Shown: positions 18,776 through 28,046, numbered from the stretch's first letter. The stretch: 64,000 bases of DNA from Ottowia beijingensis (GCF_013423955.1 NZ_JACCKX010000001.1:3410001-3474000); one strand, 5' to 3'. A program made the numbers and translations. The notes: generated from the letters alone by a model not told the origin.

Positions 18776-19984
18776 ATGAACCCATCCACCCCGCACACGG
18801 CACGCCGACCCCTCGAAGGCCTGCGCGTGGTCGAATTCACCCACATGGTCATGGGCCCCACCTGCGGGCTGGTGCTGGCCGATCTGGGGGCCGAGGTCAT
18901 CAAGGTCGAGCCCATCGAGGGCGACCGCACGCGCCACCTGCTGGGCGCGGGCGCGGGCTTCTTCCCGATGTTCAACCGCGGCAAGAAAAGCATTGCCATC
19001 GACCTGCACCAGCCCGAGGGCGCCGCCGTGGCGCGCCGGCTGGCCGCCAGCGCCGACGTGGTGGCCGAGAACTTCAAGCCCGGCACGATGAAGAAATACG
19101 GGCTCGACTACGCCGCGCTGTCGCAGGTGAACGAGCGCCTGATCTACGTCAGCCTGAAGGGCTTTCTGCCCGGCCCCTACGAACACCGCACCGCGCTCGA
19201 CGAGGTGGTGCAGATGATGGGCGGCCTGGCCTACATGACGGGCCGCCCGGGTGACCCGCTGCGCGCCGGGACCAGCGTGAACGACATCATGGGCGGCATG
19301 TTCGGCGCCATCGGCGCGCTGGGCGCGCTGGTGCAGCGCGGCATCACCGGCAAGGGGCAGGAAGTGCAGAGCGCGCTGTTCGAGAACAACGTGTTCCTGG
19401 TCGGCCAGCACATGCTGCAATACGCCATCACCGGCCAGCCGGCCGCGCCCATGCCCGAGCGCATCAGCGCCTGGGCGGTGTACGACGTGTTCACGGTGAA
19501 GGACGGCGAGCAGATCTTCCTGGCCGCGGTGAGCGATGCGCAGTGGCGCACCTTCTGCGATGCGCTGGGCTTTGGCGACCTGCGCGACCGGCCCGAATAC
19601 GCCACCAACAACGAGCGCGTGCGCCAGCGGCCGACGCTGCTGCCCGTGCTGCGCGAGCGCCTGGCCACGCGCAGCGCGGCCGAACTGGCAGCGCTGTTCG
19701 AGCGCGCCGGCCTGCCGTTCGCACCCATCCGCAAGCCCGAGGAACTGTTCGACGACGAGCACCTGCAGGCCACCGGCGGGCTGGCCGACATCACGCTGAC
19801 CGACGGTGCGCGCGCCGGCCAGACCACGCAGACCACGCTGCTGCCCTTCACCCTGGCGGGCGAACGCCTGGGCGTCGGCGCGCAGCCGCCGCGCATGGGT
19901 GCCGATACGGCGGCGGTGCTGGCCGAGATCGGCTACGCTGCTTCAGAAATAGAAGCGCTTCGCGCCGGCCACGCGGTCGCCTGA
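18776..19984 (+). CDS. CaiB/BaiF family CoA-transferase
   Basis: Class III CoA-transferase, 402 residues. Starts PLEGLRVVEFTHMVMGPTCG, with nucleotide-fold motif LADLGAEVIKVEPIEGD, NRGKKSIAIDL, and the probable catalytic Asp142 in TALDEVVQMMGG. The C-terminal half has FAPIRKPEELFDD. These enzymes move CoA between acids through an aspartyl-CoA anhydride. Located downstream of the lyase-like gene with a repeat element in the gap and upstream of a Bug receptor, forming a probable uptake-activation-cleavage unit for an unidentified acid. Confidence 0.9.
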   Translation: MNPSTPHTARRPLEGLRVVEFTHMVMGPTCGLVLADLGAEVIKVEPIEGDRTRHLLGAGAGFFPMFNRGKKSIAIDLHQPEGAAVARRLAASADVVAENFKPGTMKKYGLDYAALSQVNERLIYVSLKGFLPGPYEHRTALDEVVQMMGGLAYMTGRPGDPLRAGTSVNDIMGGMFGAIGALGALVQRGITGKGQEVQSALFENNVFLVGQHMLQYAITGQPAAPMPERISAWAVYDVFTVKDGEQIFLAAVSDAQWRTFCDALGFGDLRDRPEYATNNERVRQRPTLLPVLRERLATRSAAELAALFERAGLPFAPIRKPEELFDDEHLQATGGLADITLTDGARAGQTTQTTLLPFTLAGERLGVGAQPPRMGADTAAVLAEIGYAASEIEALRAGHAVA

Positions 19985-20023
19985 GGCCGATTTCGTTCAA
20001 ATAACCACCTGGAGACACCGAAC

Positions 20024-21019
20024 ATGAGCACCCATCGTTCAAACCCCACGCGCCGCGCCGCGCTGTCCGCACTGACCGCGCTGGCCGCACTGGCCGGTGG
20101 CGGCCTGCCGCTGGCCGCGCAGGCGCAGGCCAACACCGTCAAGCTGGTGCTGCCCAACGCGGCCGGCTCGGGCGTCGACACCATCGCACGCGCCGCCCAG
20201 GCCGCGCTGGCCAAGGCGCTGGGCCAGTCGGTGGTGGTCGACAACCAGCCCGGCGCCAGCGGCGTGATCGGCCTGCAGGCGCTGAACCGCGCCGCGCCCG
20301 ACGGGCAGACCTTCTCCATCGTCAGCAACAACGTCGTCATCCTGCCGCACGTGCTCAAAAGCGTGCCGTTCAGGATGCCGGACGACTTCACGCCGATTGC
20401 CGTGATCGGCGCCACGCCGCTGGTGCTGGTGGCCAACCCGGCCAAGGTGGCGGCCAGCAACAGCAAGGAGTTCGTCGCGCTGCTCAAGGCCAGGCCCGAC
20501 GGCTACAACTTTGCCAGCGGCGGCACCGGCACCATCCTGCACCTGGCGGCCGAGATGTTCCTGGACGAAGCCAAGGTGCAGGCCCGGCACATCCCCTACA
20601 AGGGCGTGGGCCAGATGGTGACCGACCTGCTGGGCGGGCAGGTGGACTTCGGCGTGCTGGGCATCAACGTGGCACTGCCGCACATGCAGACCGGCGCGCT
20701 GAAGGCGATCGGCGTGTCCAGCGCGGCGCGCAGCCCCGCCGCGCCCAACCTGCCCACCTTTGCCGAACAGGGCCTGCCCGGCTACGTGGTCGACGGCTGG
20801 ATCGCCGTGCTGGGGCCGAAGAACCTGCCCGCCGCGCAGGTCAAGCGCATGCACGACGCGCTGGTGGCCGCCTTCGACGCGCCCGAGGTGAAGGAAGCCA
20901 TGGCCAAGCAGGGCAACGTGATCCACGTCAGCACGCCCGAGCAGGCGCTGGCCACCTTCCGCCAGGAGGGCGCGCGCTTTGGCGAGCTGGTGAAGAAGGC
21001 GGGCGTGACGGCGCAGTAA
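20024..21019 (+). CDS. Bug-family (TctC) periplasmic receptor
   Basis: 331 residues. Twin-arginine-like then hydrophobic signal ending PLAAQAQA; mature start NTVKLVLPNAAGSGVD and VVVDNQPGASGVIG are Bug signatures. Ribosome binding site GGAGAC at 20012-20017. It follows the CoA-transferase by 39 bases, so co-transcription is likely and its ligand may be the acid those enzymes process. Confidence 0.9.
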   Translation: MSTHRSNPTRRAALSALTALAALAGGGLPLAAQAQANTVKLVLPNAAGSGVDTIARAAQAALAKALGQSVVVDNQPGASGVIGLQALNRAAPDGQTFSIVSNNVVILPHVLKSVPFRMPDDFTPIAVIGATPLVLVANPAKVAASNSKEFVALLKARPDGYNFASGGTGTILHLAAEMFLDEAKVQARHIPYKGVGQMVTDLLGGQVDFGVLGINVALPHMQTGALKAIGVSSAARSPAAPNLPTFAEQGLPGYVVDGWIAVLGPKNLPAAQVKRMHDALVAAFDAPEVKEAMAKQGNVIHVSTPEQALATFRQEGARFGELVKKAGVTAQ

Positions 21020-21113
21020 ACACTGCCGAAGCATCACGCCACGCTAGGGTTATTCCCAAGCAGATCGCACCGGGCAACAGGCAAAAAGTGCACATCGGTC
21101 GATAGAATTAACC

Positions 21114-21125
21114 GACCGATCGGTC
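21114..21125. promoter_or_regulatory. Candidate TetR-type operator upstream of livK
   Basis: GACCGATCGGTC is a perfect 12-base palindrome within TTAACCGACCGATCGGTCAG, 80 bases before livK; a related ATCGGTCGAT lies 20 bases upstream. The form resembles operators of TetR-family regulators of acyl-CoA/amino acid catabolism. No regulator gene is adjacent. Confidence 0.5.
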
Positions 21126-21204
21126 AGCTTATGGCTTGGTGCCATCGGGCGGCACTGTCACACCGCCCCTGACCGGTTTCATTTTTCTGTCTGGAGACAA
21201 CCCC

Positions 21205-22356
21205 ATGAAGTTGAAGAAGTTGGCGCTGCTCGGCGCCGCCGTGCTGGGCTTTTCGACGGCCGCGCTGGCCGAGATCACCGTCGGCGTCACCGTGTCGGCC
21301 ACCGGCCCGGCCGCCTCGCTGGGCATTCCCGAGCGCAACACCTTCGCGCTGATGCCCAAGACCATCGCCGGCCAGCCCGTCAACTACATCGTGCTGGACG
21401 ATGCCTCCGACACCACGCAGGCCGTCACCAACACGCGCCGCCTGATCAGCGAGCGCAAGGTCGACGTCATCATCGGCTCGTCCACCACGCCCAACTCGCT
21501 GGCCATGATCGACGCCGTGGCCGAGGCCAAGACGCCGATGATCTCGATCGCCGCCTCGGCCGCCATCATCGAGCCGCAGGACGAGAAGAAGCGCTGGGTG
21601 TTCAAGACGCCGCAGAACGACATCATGATGGCCCTGGCCATTGCCGACCACATGGCCAGCAACGGCGTCAAGACGGCGGCCTACATCGGCTTTGCCGACG
21701 CCTATGGCGAGGGCTGGTACCGCGAATTCTCGAAGGCGCTGGAGCTGAAGAAGATCCAGCTGGTGGCCAACGAGCGCTTCTCGCGCACCGACACCGCCGT
21801 CACCGGCCAGGTGCTGAAGATCATGGCCGCCAAGCCCGACGCGGTGCTGGTGGGCGGCTCCGGCACGCCCGCCGCGCTGCCGCAGAAGACGCTGAAGGAG
21901 CGCGGCTACACCGGCAAGTACTACCAGACGCACGGCGTGGCCAACGCCGACTTCCTGCGCGTGGGCGGCAAGGACGTGGAAGGCACCTACCTGCCCGCCG
22001 GCCCGGTGCTGGTGGCCGAGCAGCTGCCGGCCAGCAACCCGGTGCGCAAGGCGGCCACCGAATACGTCAAGGCCTACGAGGGCGCGCACGGCAAGGGCAC
22101 GGTCTCGGGCTTCGGCGCCCACGCCTGGGATGCCGGCCTGATCCTGCAGGCCGCCGTGCCCGCGGCGCTGAAGAAGGCCAAGCCCGGCACGCCCGAGTTC
22201 CGCGCCGCGCTGCGCGACGCGCTGGAAAACGACGTCAAGGAGGTGGCCGGCGCGCACGGCATCTTCAACATGTCGCCCAAGGACCACCTGGGCCTGGACC
22301 AGCGCGCCCGCGTGATGGTCAGGATCGAAAACGGCCAGTGGAAGTACCAGCCCTGA
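21205..22356 (+). CDS. Branched-chain amino acid ABC transporter, substrate-binding protein
   Basis: LivJ/LivK-type periplasmic receptor (Peripla_BP_6), 383 residues. Signal peptide residues 1-22 (ALLGAAVLGFSTAALA), then ITVGVTVSATGPAASLGIPE and the Asp/Ser-containing binding motifs IGSSTTPNSLAMIDA. TGGAGAC at 21192-21198 is the ribosome site. First gene of the liv cluster. Specificity could be aromatic acids or other amides as well as Leu/Ile/Val; such clusters are often re-purposed in Comamonadaceae. Confidence 0.9.
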   Translation: MKLKKLALLGAAVLGFSTAALAEITVGVTVSATGPAASLGIPERNTFALMPKTIAGQPVNYIVLDDASDTTQAVTNTRRLISERKVDVIIGSSTTPNSLAMIDAVAEAKTPMISIAASAAIIEPQDEKKRWVFKTPQNDIMMALAIADHMASNGVKTAAYIGFADAYGEGWYREFSKALELKKIQLVANERFSRTDTAVTGQVLKIMAAKPDAVLVGGSGTPAALPQKTLKERGYTGKYYQTHGVANADFLRVGGKDVEGTYLPAGPVLVAEQLPASNPVRKAATEYVKAYEGAHGKGTVSGFGAHAWDAGLILQAAVPAALKKAKPGTPEFRAALRDALENDVKEVAGAHGIFNMSPKDHLGLDQRARVMVRIENGQWKYQP

Positions 22357-22361
22357 TCGTT

Positions 22362-22466
22362 TGATGTCAAAATGAGCTGCAGCGCTTGCTGGAAAAGCGC
22401 AGGTAGCTACAACAACAATAGCAAAAGGCGCCCGCGGAATCTCGGTTCCGCAGTGGGCGTCGTTTT
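22362..22466 (+). repeat. Intergenic repeat plus hairpin between livK and livH
   Basis: First a GAGCTGCAGCGCTTGCTGGA repeat with its CGCAGGTAGCTAC complement (22372-22409), then a hairpin GGCGCCCGCGGAA / TTCCGCAGTGGGCG followed by CGTTTT (22428-22466). The hairpin could attenuate transcription so that the receptor is made in excess over the membrane parts. Confidence 0.5.
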
Positions 22467-22481
22467 GCCGAGGCGGGACGC

Positions 22482-23509
22482 ATGGATTCTCAGATCGCGC
22501 TGATGCTGGCGCAGGACGGCGTGGTGAACGGCGCCGTGTACGGACTGATGGCGCTGGCCCTGGTGCTGGTGTTTTCGGTCACGCGGGTCATCTTCATTCC
22601 CCAGGGCGAGTTCGTCGCCTATGCGGCGCTGGCCATGGCGGCGCTGCAGACAGGCAAGGTGCCGCCCATCATCTGGATGCTGCTGACCATGGCCGCGCTG
22701 ACGCTGGCCGTGGAGGGCTGGCGCCACCTGCGCGGCACGCGCGTGGCCTGAAGCCGACGCTGGTCTGGGCCGTGCTGCTGCCGTTGATTGCCGTGGCCCT
22801 GGTGTGGGGCCTCAAGCCCACGTCGCAGTTCGGGCAGACGCTGGCGGTGCTGGCGCTGATCGTGCCCATGGGGCCGCTGGTGTACCGCCTGGCGTTCCGC
22901 CCGCTGGCGCACGCCACGGTGCTGATCCTGCTGATCGTGTCGGTGGCGCTGCACCTGGCCATGATGGGCCTGGGGCTGTTCTTCTTCGGCGCCGAGGGCT
23001 CGCGCACCACGCCGATGTCCGAGGCGCGCTGGGATCTGGGCGGGCTGCCGGTCACCGGGCAGTCGCTGGTGGTCATCGGCACGGCCATCGTGCTGGTGGT
23101 GCTGATGTTCCTGTTCTTCGAGCGCTCCATCATCGGCAAGGCGCTGCGCGCCACCGCCATCAACCAGACCGGCGCGCGGCTGATGGGCATCCCGACCGAG
23201 CTGTCGGGCGACCTGAGCTTTGCGCTGGCGGCGCTGATCGGCGCCGTCTGCGGCATCCTGATCGCGCCCATCACCACCATCTATTTCGACACCGGCTTCC
23301 TGATCGGCCTGAAGGGCTTCGTGGCCGGCATCATCGGCGGGCTGTCGAGCTACCCGCTGGCGCTGGCCGGCGCGCTGCTGGTGGGCCAGCTCGAATCGTT
23401 CTCGTCGTTCTGGGCCAGCGCGTTCAAGGAAGTCATCGTGTTCACCCTGATCATCCCGGTGCTGTGGTGGCGCTCGATCAACACGCACCACGTGGAGGAC
23501 GAGGAATGA
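22482..23509 (+). CDS. LivH-type ABC transporter permease (frameshifted)
   Basis: Inner-membrane permease, about 342 residues when repaired, with GAVYGLMALALVLVFSVTRV and IPQGEFVAYAALAM at the N terminus and the C-terminal FIGLKGFVAGIIGGL-like loop (FLIGLKGFVAGIIGGLSS). The frame ends prematurely at 22751; one extra C gives RVALKPTLVWAV and the product continues through eight or so helices. Stop overlaps the next start (ATGA at 23506-23509), indicating translational coupling to livMG. Confidence 0.88.
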
Positions 23510-25332
23510 CCTCCAGGCACGTCACGTGGATCTTCATCGCGCTGCTGGCGCTGGCCTGGGGCTTTCTGCCGCCGTTCACCGTCACGCTGCTGAACTACAT
23601 CGGCCTGTACTCGATGGTGGCCGTGGGGCTGGTGCTGCTGACCGGCGTGGGCGGCATGACCTCGTTCGGCCAGGCGGCCTTCGTCGGCCTGGGGGCGTAT
23701 GCCACGGCCTGGGTCAGCGGCAACCCGCAGGTCGGCGAGGCGCTGGCCGCCATTCCGCCCGGCCTGCTGCCGTGGCTGGGGCTGCTGCTGGGGCTGGCGG
23801 TGACGGCGCTGGTGGCCTGGGCGCTGGGCGCGGTCACGCTGCGCCTGTCGGGCCACTACCTGCCGCTGGGCACCATCGCCTGGGGCCTGAGCCTGTACTA
23901 CATCTTCGGTAACCTGCAGGTGCTGGGCGGCCACACCGGGCTGGCGGGGCTGCCGTCGCTGGGCCTGTTCGGGCTCGACATGACCTCGCCGCGCGTGCTG
24001 GGCGTGTTCATCTGGGCCTTGCTGCTGGTCATGATCTGGGCGCTGCACAACCTGCTGGATTCGCGCGAGGGCCGGGCCATCCGCTCGCTCAAGACCGGCC
24101 GCGTGATGGCCGAGTCGATGGGCGTCGACACGGCGCGCCAGCGCATCAAGCTGTTCGTGCTGGCGGCGCTGCTGGCGGCGGTGTCGGGCTGGCTGTATGC
24201 GCACCTGCAGCGCTTCGTCAACCCCACGCCGTTCAACCTCAACATCGGCATCGAATACCTGTTCATGGCCGTGGTGGGCGGCTCGGGCTACCTGTGGGGC
24301 GCGGTGCTGGGCGCCACTCTCATCACGCTGCTGAAGGCCGAGCTGCAGGACTGGCTGCCCAAGCTGCTGGGCACCAGCGGCAATTTCGAGATCGTGGTGT
24401 TCGGCCTGCTGATGCTGCTGGTGCTGCAGCGCGCCGCCGACGGCCTGTGGCCGCTGATCGCCGGTGCCACGCGCCGCTTCATCCAGCCGGCCCAGCGCGG
24501 CGGCAAGCAGGCGGCGGCCGCGCCACTGGCGCAGCGCGCGCTGCCGGCGCTGGGCACCGTGGTGCTGGATGCCAGCGACGTGACCAAGCGCTTCGCCGGC
24601 CTGGTGGCCAACAACGCCGTCAACCTGGACGTGAAGGCCGGCGAGGTGCACGCGCTGATCGGCCCCAACGGCGCCGGCAAGAGCACCTTCTTCAACATGA
24701 TCTCGGGCGTGGACGACCCCACCACCGGCACCGTCAGCCTGATGGGCCAGCCCATGGCAGGCAAGCCCTCGCGCGCGTTCGCCAGGCTGGGCCTGGGCCG
24801 CACCTTCCAGCACGTGCGCCTGCTGGGCCAGCGCAGCGTGCTCGAGAACGTGGCCCTGGGCGCGCACCTGCGCGGCCAGCGCGGCTGGGTGGCGGCCATG
24901 CTGCGCACTGACCGCGCCGAAGAGGCCGCCCTGCTGGCCGAGGCGCGCCGCCAGATCGAGCGCTGCGGCCTGCTCGACTACATCGACACGCCGGCCGCCT
25001 CGCTGCCGCTGGGGCAGCAGCGCATCGTCGAAATCGCGCGGGCGCTGGCCGGCCAGCCCAGCCTGCTGCTGCTGGACGAGCCGGCCGCCGGCCTGCGCCA
25101 CCTCGAGAAGCAATCGCTGGCCAAGCTGCTGTCGCAGCTGCGCGCCGAGGGCTTGGCCATTCTGGTGGTGGAACACGACATGGAATTCGTCATGAACCTG
25201 GCCGACCGGGTGACGGTGCTGGAGTTCGGCACCGTCATCGCCAGCGGCACGCCCGCTGCCGTGCAGGCCGATCCGCGCGTGCTGGCCGCCTATCTGGGGG
25301 TGACCTGTGAGCAAGCCCCTGCTGGAACTTGA
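23506..25332 (+). CDS. LivM-LivG fusion: ABC permease plus ATPase
   Basis: 608 residues. Residues about 1-320 are a LivM permease (GVGGMTSFGQAAFVGLGAYA; GRALRSLKTGR-like GRAIRSLKTGRVMAESMG). After a linker rich in Ala (320-345) comes a LivG ATPase: Walker A GPNGAGKST, Q-loop GRTFQHVRLL, a signature reduced to LPLGQQRIVEIARAL instead of LSGGQ, Walker B LLLLDEPAAGL, and H-loop VVEHDMEFVM. The fusion is continuous in frame and seen in other betaproteobacteria. Energises uptake together with LivH, LivF and the receptor. Confidence 0.9.
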   Translation: MTSRHVTWIFIALLALAWGFLPPFTVTLLNYIGLYSMVAVGLVLLTGVGGMTSFGQAAFVGLGAYATAWVSGNPQVGEALAAIPPGLLPWLGLLLGLAVTALVAWALGAVTLRLSGHYLPLGTIAWGLSLYYIFGNLQVLGGHTGLAGLPSLGLFGLDMTSPRVLGVFIWALLLVMIWALHNLLDSREGRAIRSLKTGRVMAESMGVDTARQRIKLFVLAALLAAVSGWLYAHLQRFVNPTPFNLNIGIEYLFMAVVGGSGYLWGAVLGATLITLLKAELQDWLPKLLGTSGNFEIVVFGLLMLLVLQRAADGLWPLIAGATRRFIQPAQRGGKQAAAAPLAQRALPALGTVVLDASDVTKRFAGLVANNAVNLDVKAGEVHALIGPNGAGKSTFFNMISGVDDPTTGTVSLMGQPMAGKPSRAFARLGLGRTFQHVRLLGQRSVLENVALGAHLRGQRGWVAAMLRTDRAEEAALLAEARRQIERCGLLDYIDTPAASLPLGQQRIVEIARALAGQPSLLLLDEPAAGLRHLEKQSLAKLLSQLRAEGLAILVVEHDMEFVMNLADRVTVLEFGTVIASGTPAAVQADPRVLAAYLGVTCEQAPAGT

Positions 25333-26332
25333 AAACTTCTCCGTCTGCTACGGCCCGGTGGAAGCCGTGCACCAGGTGGCGCTGACGGTGGGCGAGGGCG
25401 AGATCGTCACCGTCATCGGCCCCAACGGCGCCGGCAAATCCACGCTGCTGAACGCCATCATGGGCCTGCTGGGCTCCAGCGGCACGCTCAGGCTGGGCGG
25501 ACAGCCGATGGCGCGGCCGAGCGTCGAGGCCATGGTGGACGCCGGCGTTGGCCTGGTGCCCGAAAAGCGCGAGCTGTTCGGCGAGATGTCGGTTGAGGAC
25601 AACCTGCTGCTGGGCGGCTTTGCGCGCTGGCGGCGCGGCCAGCGCGACCAGAAGGAGCGCATGGCCGAGGTGTTCAAGCTCTTCCCGCGCATGCAGGAGC
25701 GCCGCGCGCAGATGGCGTCCACGCTGTCGGGCGGCGAGCGCCAGATGCTGGCCATCGGCCGCGCGCTGATGGCGCGCCCGCGCCTGCTGATGCTGGACGA
25801 GCCCTCGCTGGGACTGGCGCCGCTGATCGTGCGCGAGGTGCTGAACATCGTCGCCTCGCTGCGCGACATGGGTGTGTCGGTGCTGCTGGTCGAGCAGAAC
25901 GCGCGCGCCGCGCTGAACGTGGCCGACCGCGGCTACGTGCTGGAGATGGGCGAGGTGGCGCTGACCGGCGCGGCGGGCGAGCTGATGCACGACCGGCGCG
26001 TGATCGAAACCTATCTGGGCGTGGGCGGAAACAAAGCTCCCCTGAGGCGCCTGCGGCGCCTTCCCCTGAGAGGGACGACGCTCTTGCCCGGGGGACCCCG
26101 GGCACGGCGTCCTGTCGTGGCCTGCTCCGCGGCCATTGCGGAGGCTTGCTGCGCAGCCTTCAGGGTATCAATAAAGATAGCTGGTTGCGCTTGTCCTGAG
26201 TGGTTTTCAGATGGTTTTCATATTGAAATCAAGGTGCAGGGGGCGCAAGCAGTTATCAAATTGATGAACATCCGGCTTCGATACATTCGAACCATCTGTC
26301 GTTTTTCTGGCATTCACGGAGACTTCCCATGA
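25307..26332 (+). CDS. LivF-type ABC transporter ATPase with C-terminal read-through
   Basis: GTG start at 25307 inside the end of livMG. Residues 1-240 are a standard LivF: GPNGAGKST, PEKRELFGEMSVEDNL, STLSGGERQMLAIGRAL, LLMLDEPSLGLAPL, VSVLLVEQNARAAL, ending VIETYLGVGGN. LivF normally stops here. The remaining ~100 residues are translated from a GC-rich intergenic repeat and the copy-B hairpin element and look non-coding; removing one C at 26041-26044 would give a stop right after GNKAP. The functional protein probably ends near 26043. Confidence 0.85.
   Translation: MSKPLLELENFSVCYGPVEAVHQVALTVGEGEIVTVIGPNGAGKSTLLNAIMGLLGSSGTLRLGGQPMARPSVEAMVDAGVGLVPEKRELFGEMSVEDNLLLGGFARWRRGQRDQKERMAEVFKLFPRMQERRAQMASTLSGGERQMLAIGRALMARPRLLMLDEPSLGLAPLIVREVLNIVASLRDMGVSVLLVEQNARAALNVADRGYVLEMGEVALTGAAGELMHDRRVIETYLGVGGNKAPLRRLRRLPLRGTTLLPGGPRARRPVVACSAAIAEACCAAFRVSIKIAGCACPEWFSDGFHIEIKVQGAQAVIKLMNIRLRYIRTICRFSGIHGDFP
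26036..26165. repeat. ~110-base GC-rich intergenic repeat, copy 2 (reversed)
   Basis: CTCCCCTGAGGCGCC, GACGACGCTCTTGCCCGGG and GTGGCCTGCTCCGCGGCC match, in reverse orientation, the family seen at 15.5, 31.0, 38.3 and 41.1 kb. It begins at the expected end of livF. Confidence 0.65.
26176..26257. repeat. 82-base two-tier hairpin element, copy B
   Basis: Outer arms GATAGCTGGTTGCGC and GCGCAAGCAGTTATC; inner arms GTTTTCAGATGG and TATTGAAATC. 82 bases, same plan as copies A, C and D. Confidence 0.85.
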
Positions 26333-27888
26333 CCCAACTTCAAAGCTACATCGCCGGCCGCTGGATCGGCAGCCAGCCCGCGCAGGCGCTGCGCAGCGCC
26401 ATCGACGGCGCGGTGGTCGCGCACACGCACGACGAGGCCATCGACTTCGGCGAGGCGCTGCACTACGCCCGCACCACGGGCCTCGCCGCCATGCGCCAGA
26501 CCGACTTCCAGCAGCGCGCCGGCATGCTGAAGGCCCTGGCCAAGTACCTGGGCGAGCGCAAGGAGGAGATGTACGCGCTGTCGTTCCACACCGGCGCCAC
26601 GCGCACCGACGGCTGGGTCGACATCGAGGGCGGCACGGGCACGCTGTTCGCCTACGCCAGCATGGCCAAGGAGCTGCCCCCAGCCGGCAACCTGTGGCAC
26701 GAAGGCCCGCAGGTGCCGCTGGGCAAGACTGGCGCCTTCGCCGGCACGCACGTGCTGGTGCCGCGCGGCGGCGTGGCGGTACACATCAACGCCTTCAACT
26801 TCCCCGTGTGGGGCCTGCTGGAGAAATTCGCGCCCACCTTCCTGGCCGGCATGCCCTGCATCGGCAAGCCGGCCACGGCCACCAACTTCCTGACCGAGAA
26901 GCTGGTGCGCCTGGTCAACGACTCCGGCATCCTGCCCGAGGGCGCGCTGCAGCTCGTCATCGGCGGCACGGGCGACCTGCTGAACCGGCTGGATGTGCGC
27001 GACGTGGTCACCTTCACCGGCTCGGCCGACACGGCGGCCAAGCTGCGTGTCACGCCCAACCTGGTGGCCAAGAGCATTCCGTTCAACGCCGAGGCCGACT
27101 CGCTGAACTGCGCCATCTTGGCGCCCGACGTGACGACTGACGACGAGGAGTTCGACCTGTTCGTGAAGGAAATCGCGCGCGAGATGACGCAGAAGGCGGG
27201 CCAGAAGTGCACCGCCATCCGCCGCGCGCTGGTGCCGGCTGACAAGATCGACGCCGTCGCCGCCAAACTCAAGGAGCGCCTGGCCAAGACCACCGTGGGC
27301 GATCCGCGGCTGGAGAACGTGCGCATGGGCGCGCTGGCCTCCAAGGCGCAGCAGGCCGACGTGGCCGAGCGCGTGGCCACGCTGCGCCAGGGTGCCGAGG
27401 TGGTGTTCGGCGGCGGCGGCGAAGGTTTTGCGCCGGTGGGCGAGGGCGTGGGCGAGGGCGCCTTCTTCCAGCCCACGCTGCTGCTGGCGCGCGATCCGCA
27501 AGGCCATGCCGCGCACGATGTCGAGGCCTTCGGCCCCGTCAGCACGCTGATGCCCTATAACGGCATCGACGAGGCCATCGCGCTGGCCGCCAAGGGGCAG
27601 GGCAGCCTGGCCGGCACGCTGGTGACCAAGGACAGCGCCACCGCCGCCCAGGCCATTGCCGAACTCGCGTCGATGCACGGCCGCCTGCAGGTGCTCGACC
27701 GCGTGGCCGCGCCCGAATCCACCGGCCACGGCTCGGCGCTGCCGTACCTCAAGCACGGCGGCCCCGGCCGTGCGGGCGGCGGTGAGGAACTGGGCGGCCT
27801 GCGCGCCGTCAAGCACCTGATGCAGCGCGCGGCGGTGCAGGGTTCGCCCGCCATGCTGGCGGCGGTGACGGGCGACAATGCTGCGTAA
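26329..27888 (+). CDS. PaaZ/BoxD-type CoA-semialdehyde dehydrogenase (ALDH domain only)
   Basis: 519-residue NAD(P)-dependent aldehyde dehydrogenase closely resembling the N-terminal ALDH half of PaaZ (ring-cleavage product of phenylacetyl-CoA) and BoxD (3,4-dehydroadipyl-CoA semialdehyde). Visible: VHINAFNFPVWGLLEKFAPT, FTGSADTAAKL, probable base Glu255 (FNAEADSLN) and nucleophile Cys294 (KAGQKCTAI), and the shared C terminus GRAGGGEELGGLRAVKHLMQRAAVQGSPAML. The MaoC hydratase domain of PaaZ is missing, as in BoxD. No other paa or box gene is nearby, so which pathway it serves is open. GGAGAC precedes the ATG. Confidence 0.85.
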   Translation: MTQLQSYIAGRWIGSQPAQALRSAIDGAVVAHTHDEAIDFGEALHYARTTGLAAMRQTDFQQRAGMLKALAKYLGERKEEMYALSFHTGATRTDGWVDIEGGTGTLFAYASMAKELPPAGNLWHEGPQVPLGKTGAFAGTHVLVPRGGVAVHINAFNFPVWGLLEKFAPTFLAGMPCIGKPATATNFLTEKLVRLVNDSGILPEGALQLVIGGTGDLLNRLDVRDVVTFTGSADTAAKLRVTPNLVAKSIPFNAEADSLNCAILAPDVTTDDEEFDLFVKEIAREMTQKAGQKCTAIRRALVPADKIDAVAAKLKERLAKTTVGDPRLENVRMGALASKAQQADVAERVATLRQGAEVVFGGGGEGFAPVGEGVGEGAFFQPTLLLARDPQGHAAHDVEAFGPVSTLMPYNGIDEAIALAAKGQGSLAGTLVTKDSATAAQAIAELASMHGRLQVLDRVAAPESTGHGSALPYLKHGGPGRAGGGEELGGLRAVKHLMQRAAVQGSPAMLAAVTGDNAA

Positions 27889-27892
27889 CTAT

Positions 27893-27950
27893 TGTTTTGA
27901 TAGCTGCCAGCGCTTGCTGCGCGGGCGCTGAAGGCCGAAAAGGCTTGATA
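27893..27950. repeat. Short intergenic repeat (GATAGCTGCCAGCGCTTGC)
   Basis: TTTTGATAGCTGCCAGCGCT then GGGCGCTGAAGGCCGAAAAGG, directly after the dehydrogenase stop and before the terminator. Confidence 0.55.
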
Positions 27951-27956
27951 GCGTGA

Positions 27957-27990
27957 GAAAAGCCGCCGTTCCTGCAACGGCGGCTTTTTC
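27957..27990 (+). terminator. Rho-independent terminator
   Basis: AGCCGCCGTT-CCTGC-AACGGCGGCT, 10-bp perfect stem followed by TTTTTC, preceded by AAAA. Separates the dehydrogenase from the nor operon. Confidence 0.9.
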
Positions 27991-28046
27991 TGGCCGGGGT
28001 GTGCGAAAGTCCCCACCAAATTTCCGACTAAAGTGCTCTGTCATTC

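Noticed and set aside
17717..19984. A single 755-codon HMG-lyase/CaiB fusion
   Set aside because: The frames join only because of the lost base near 18257; the repaired lyase ends at 18651 and CaiB has its own start after a repeat.
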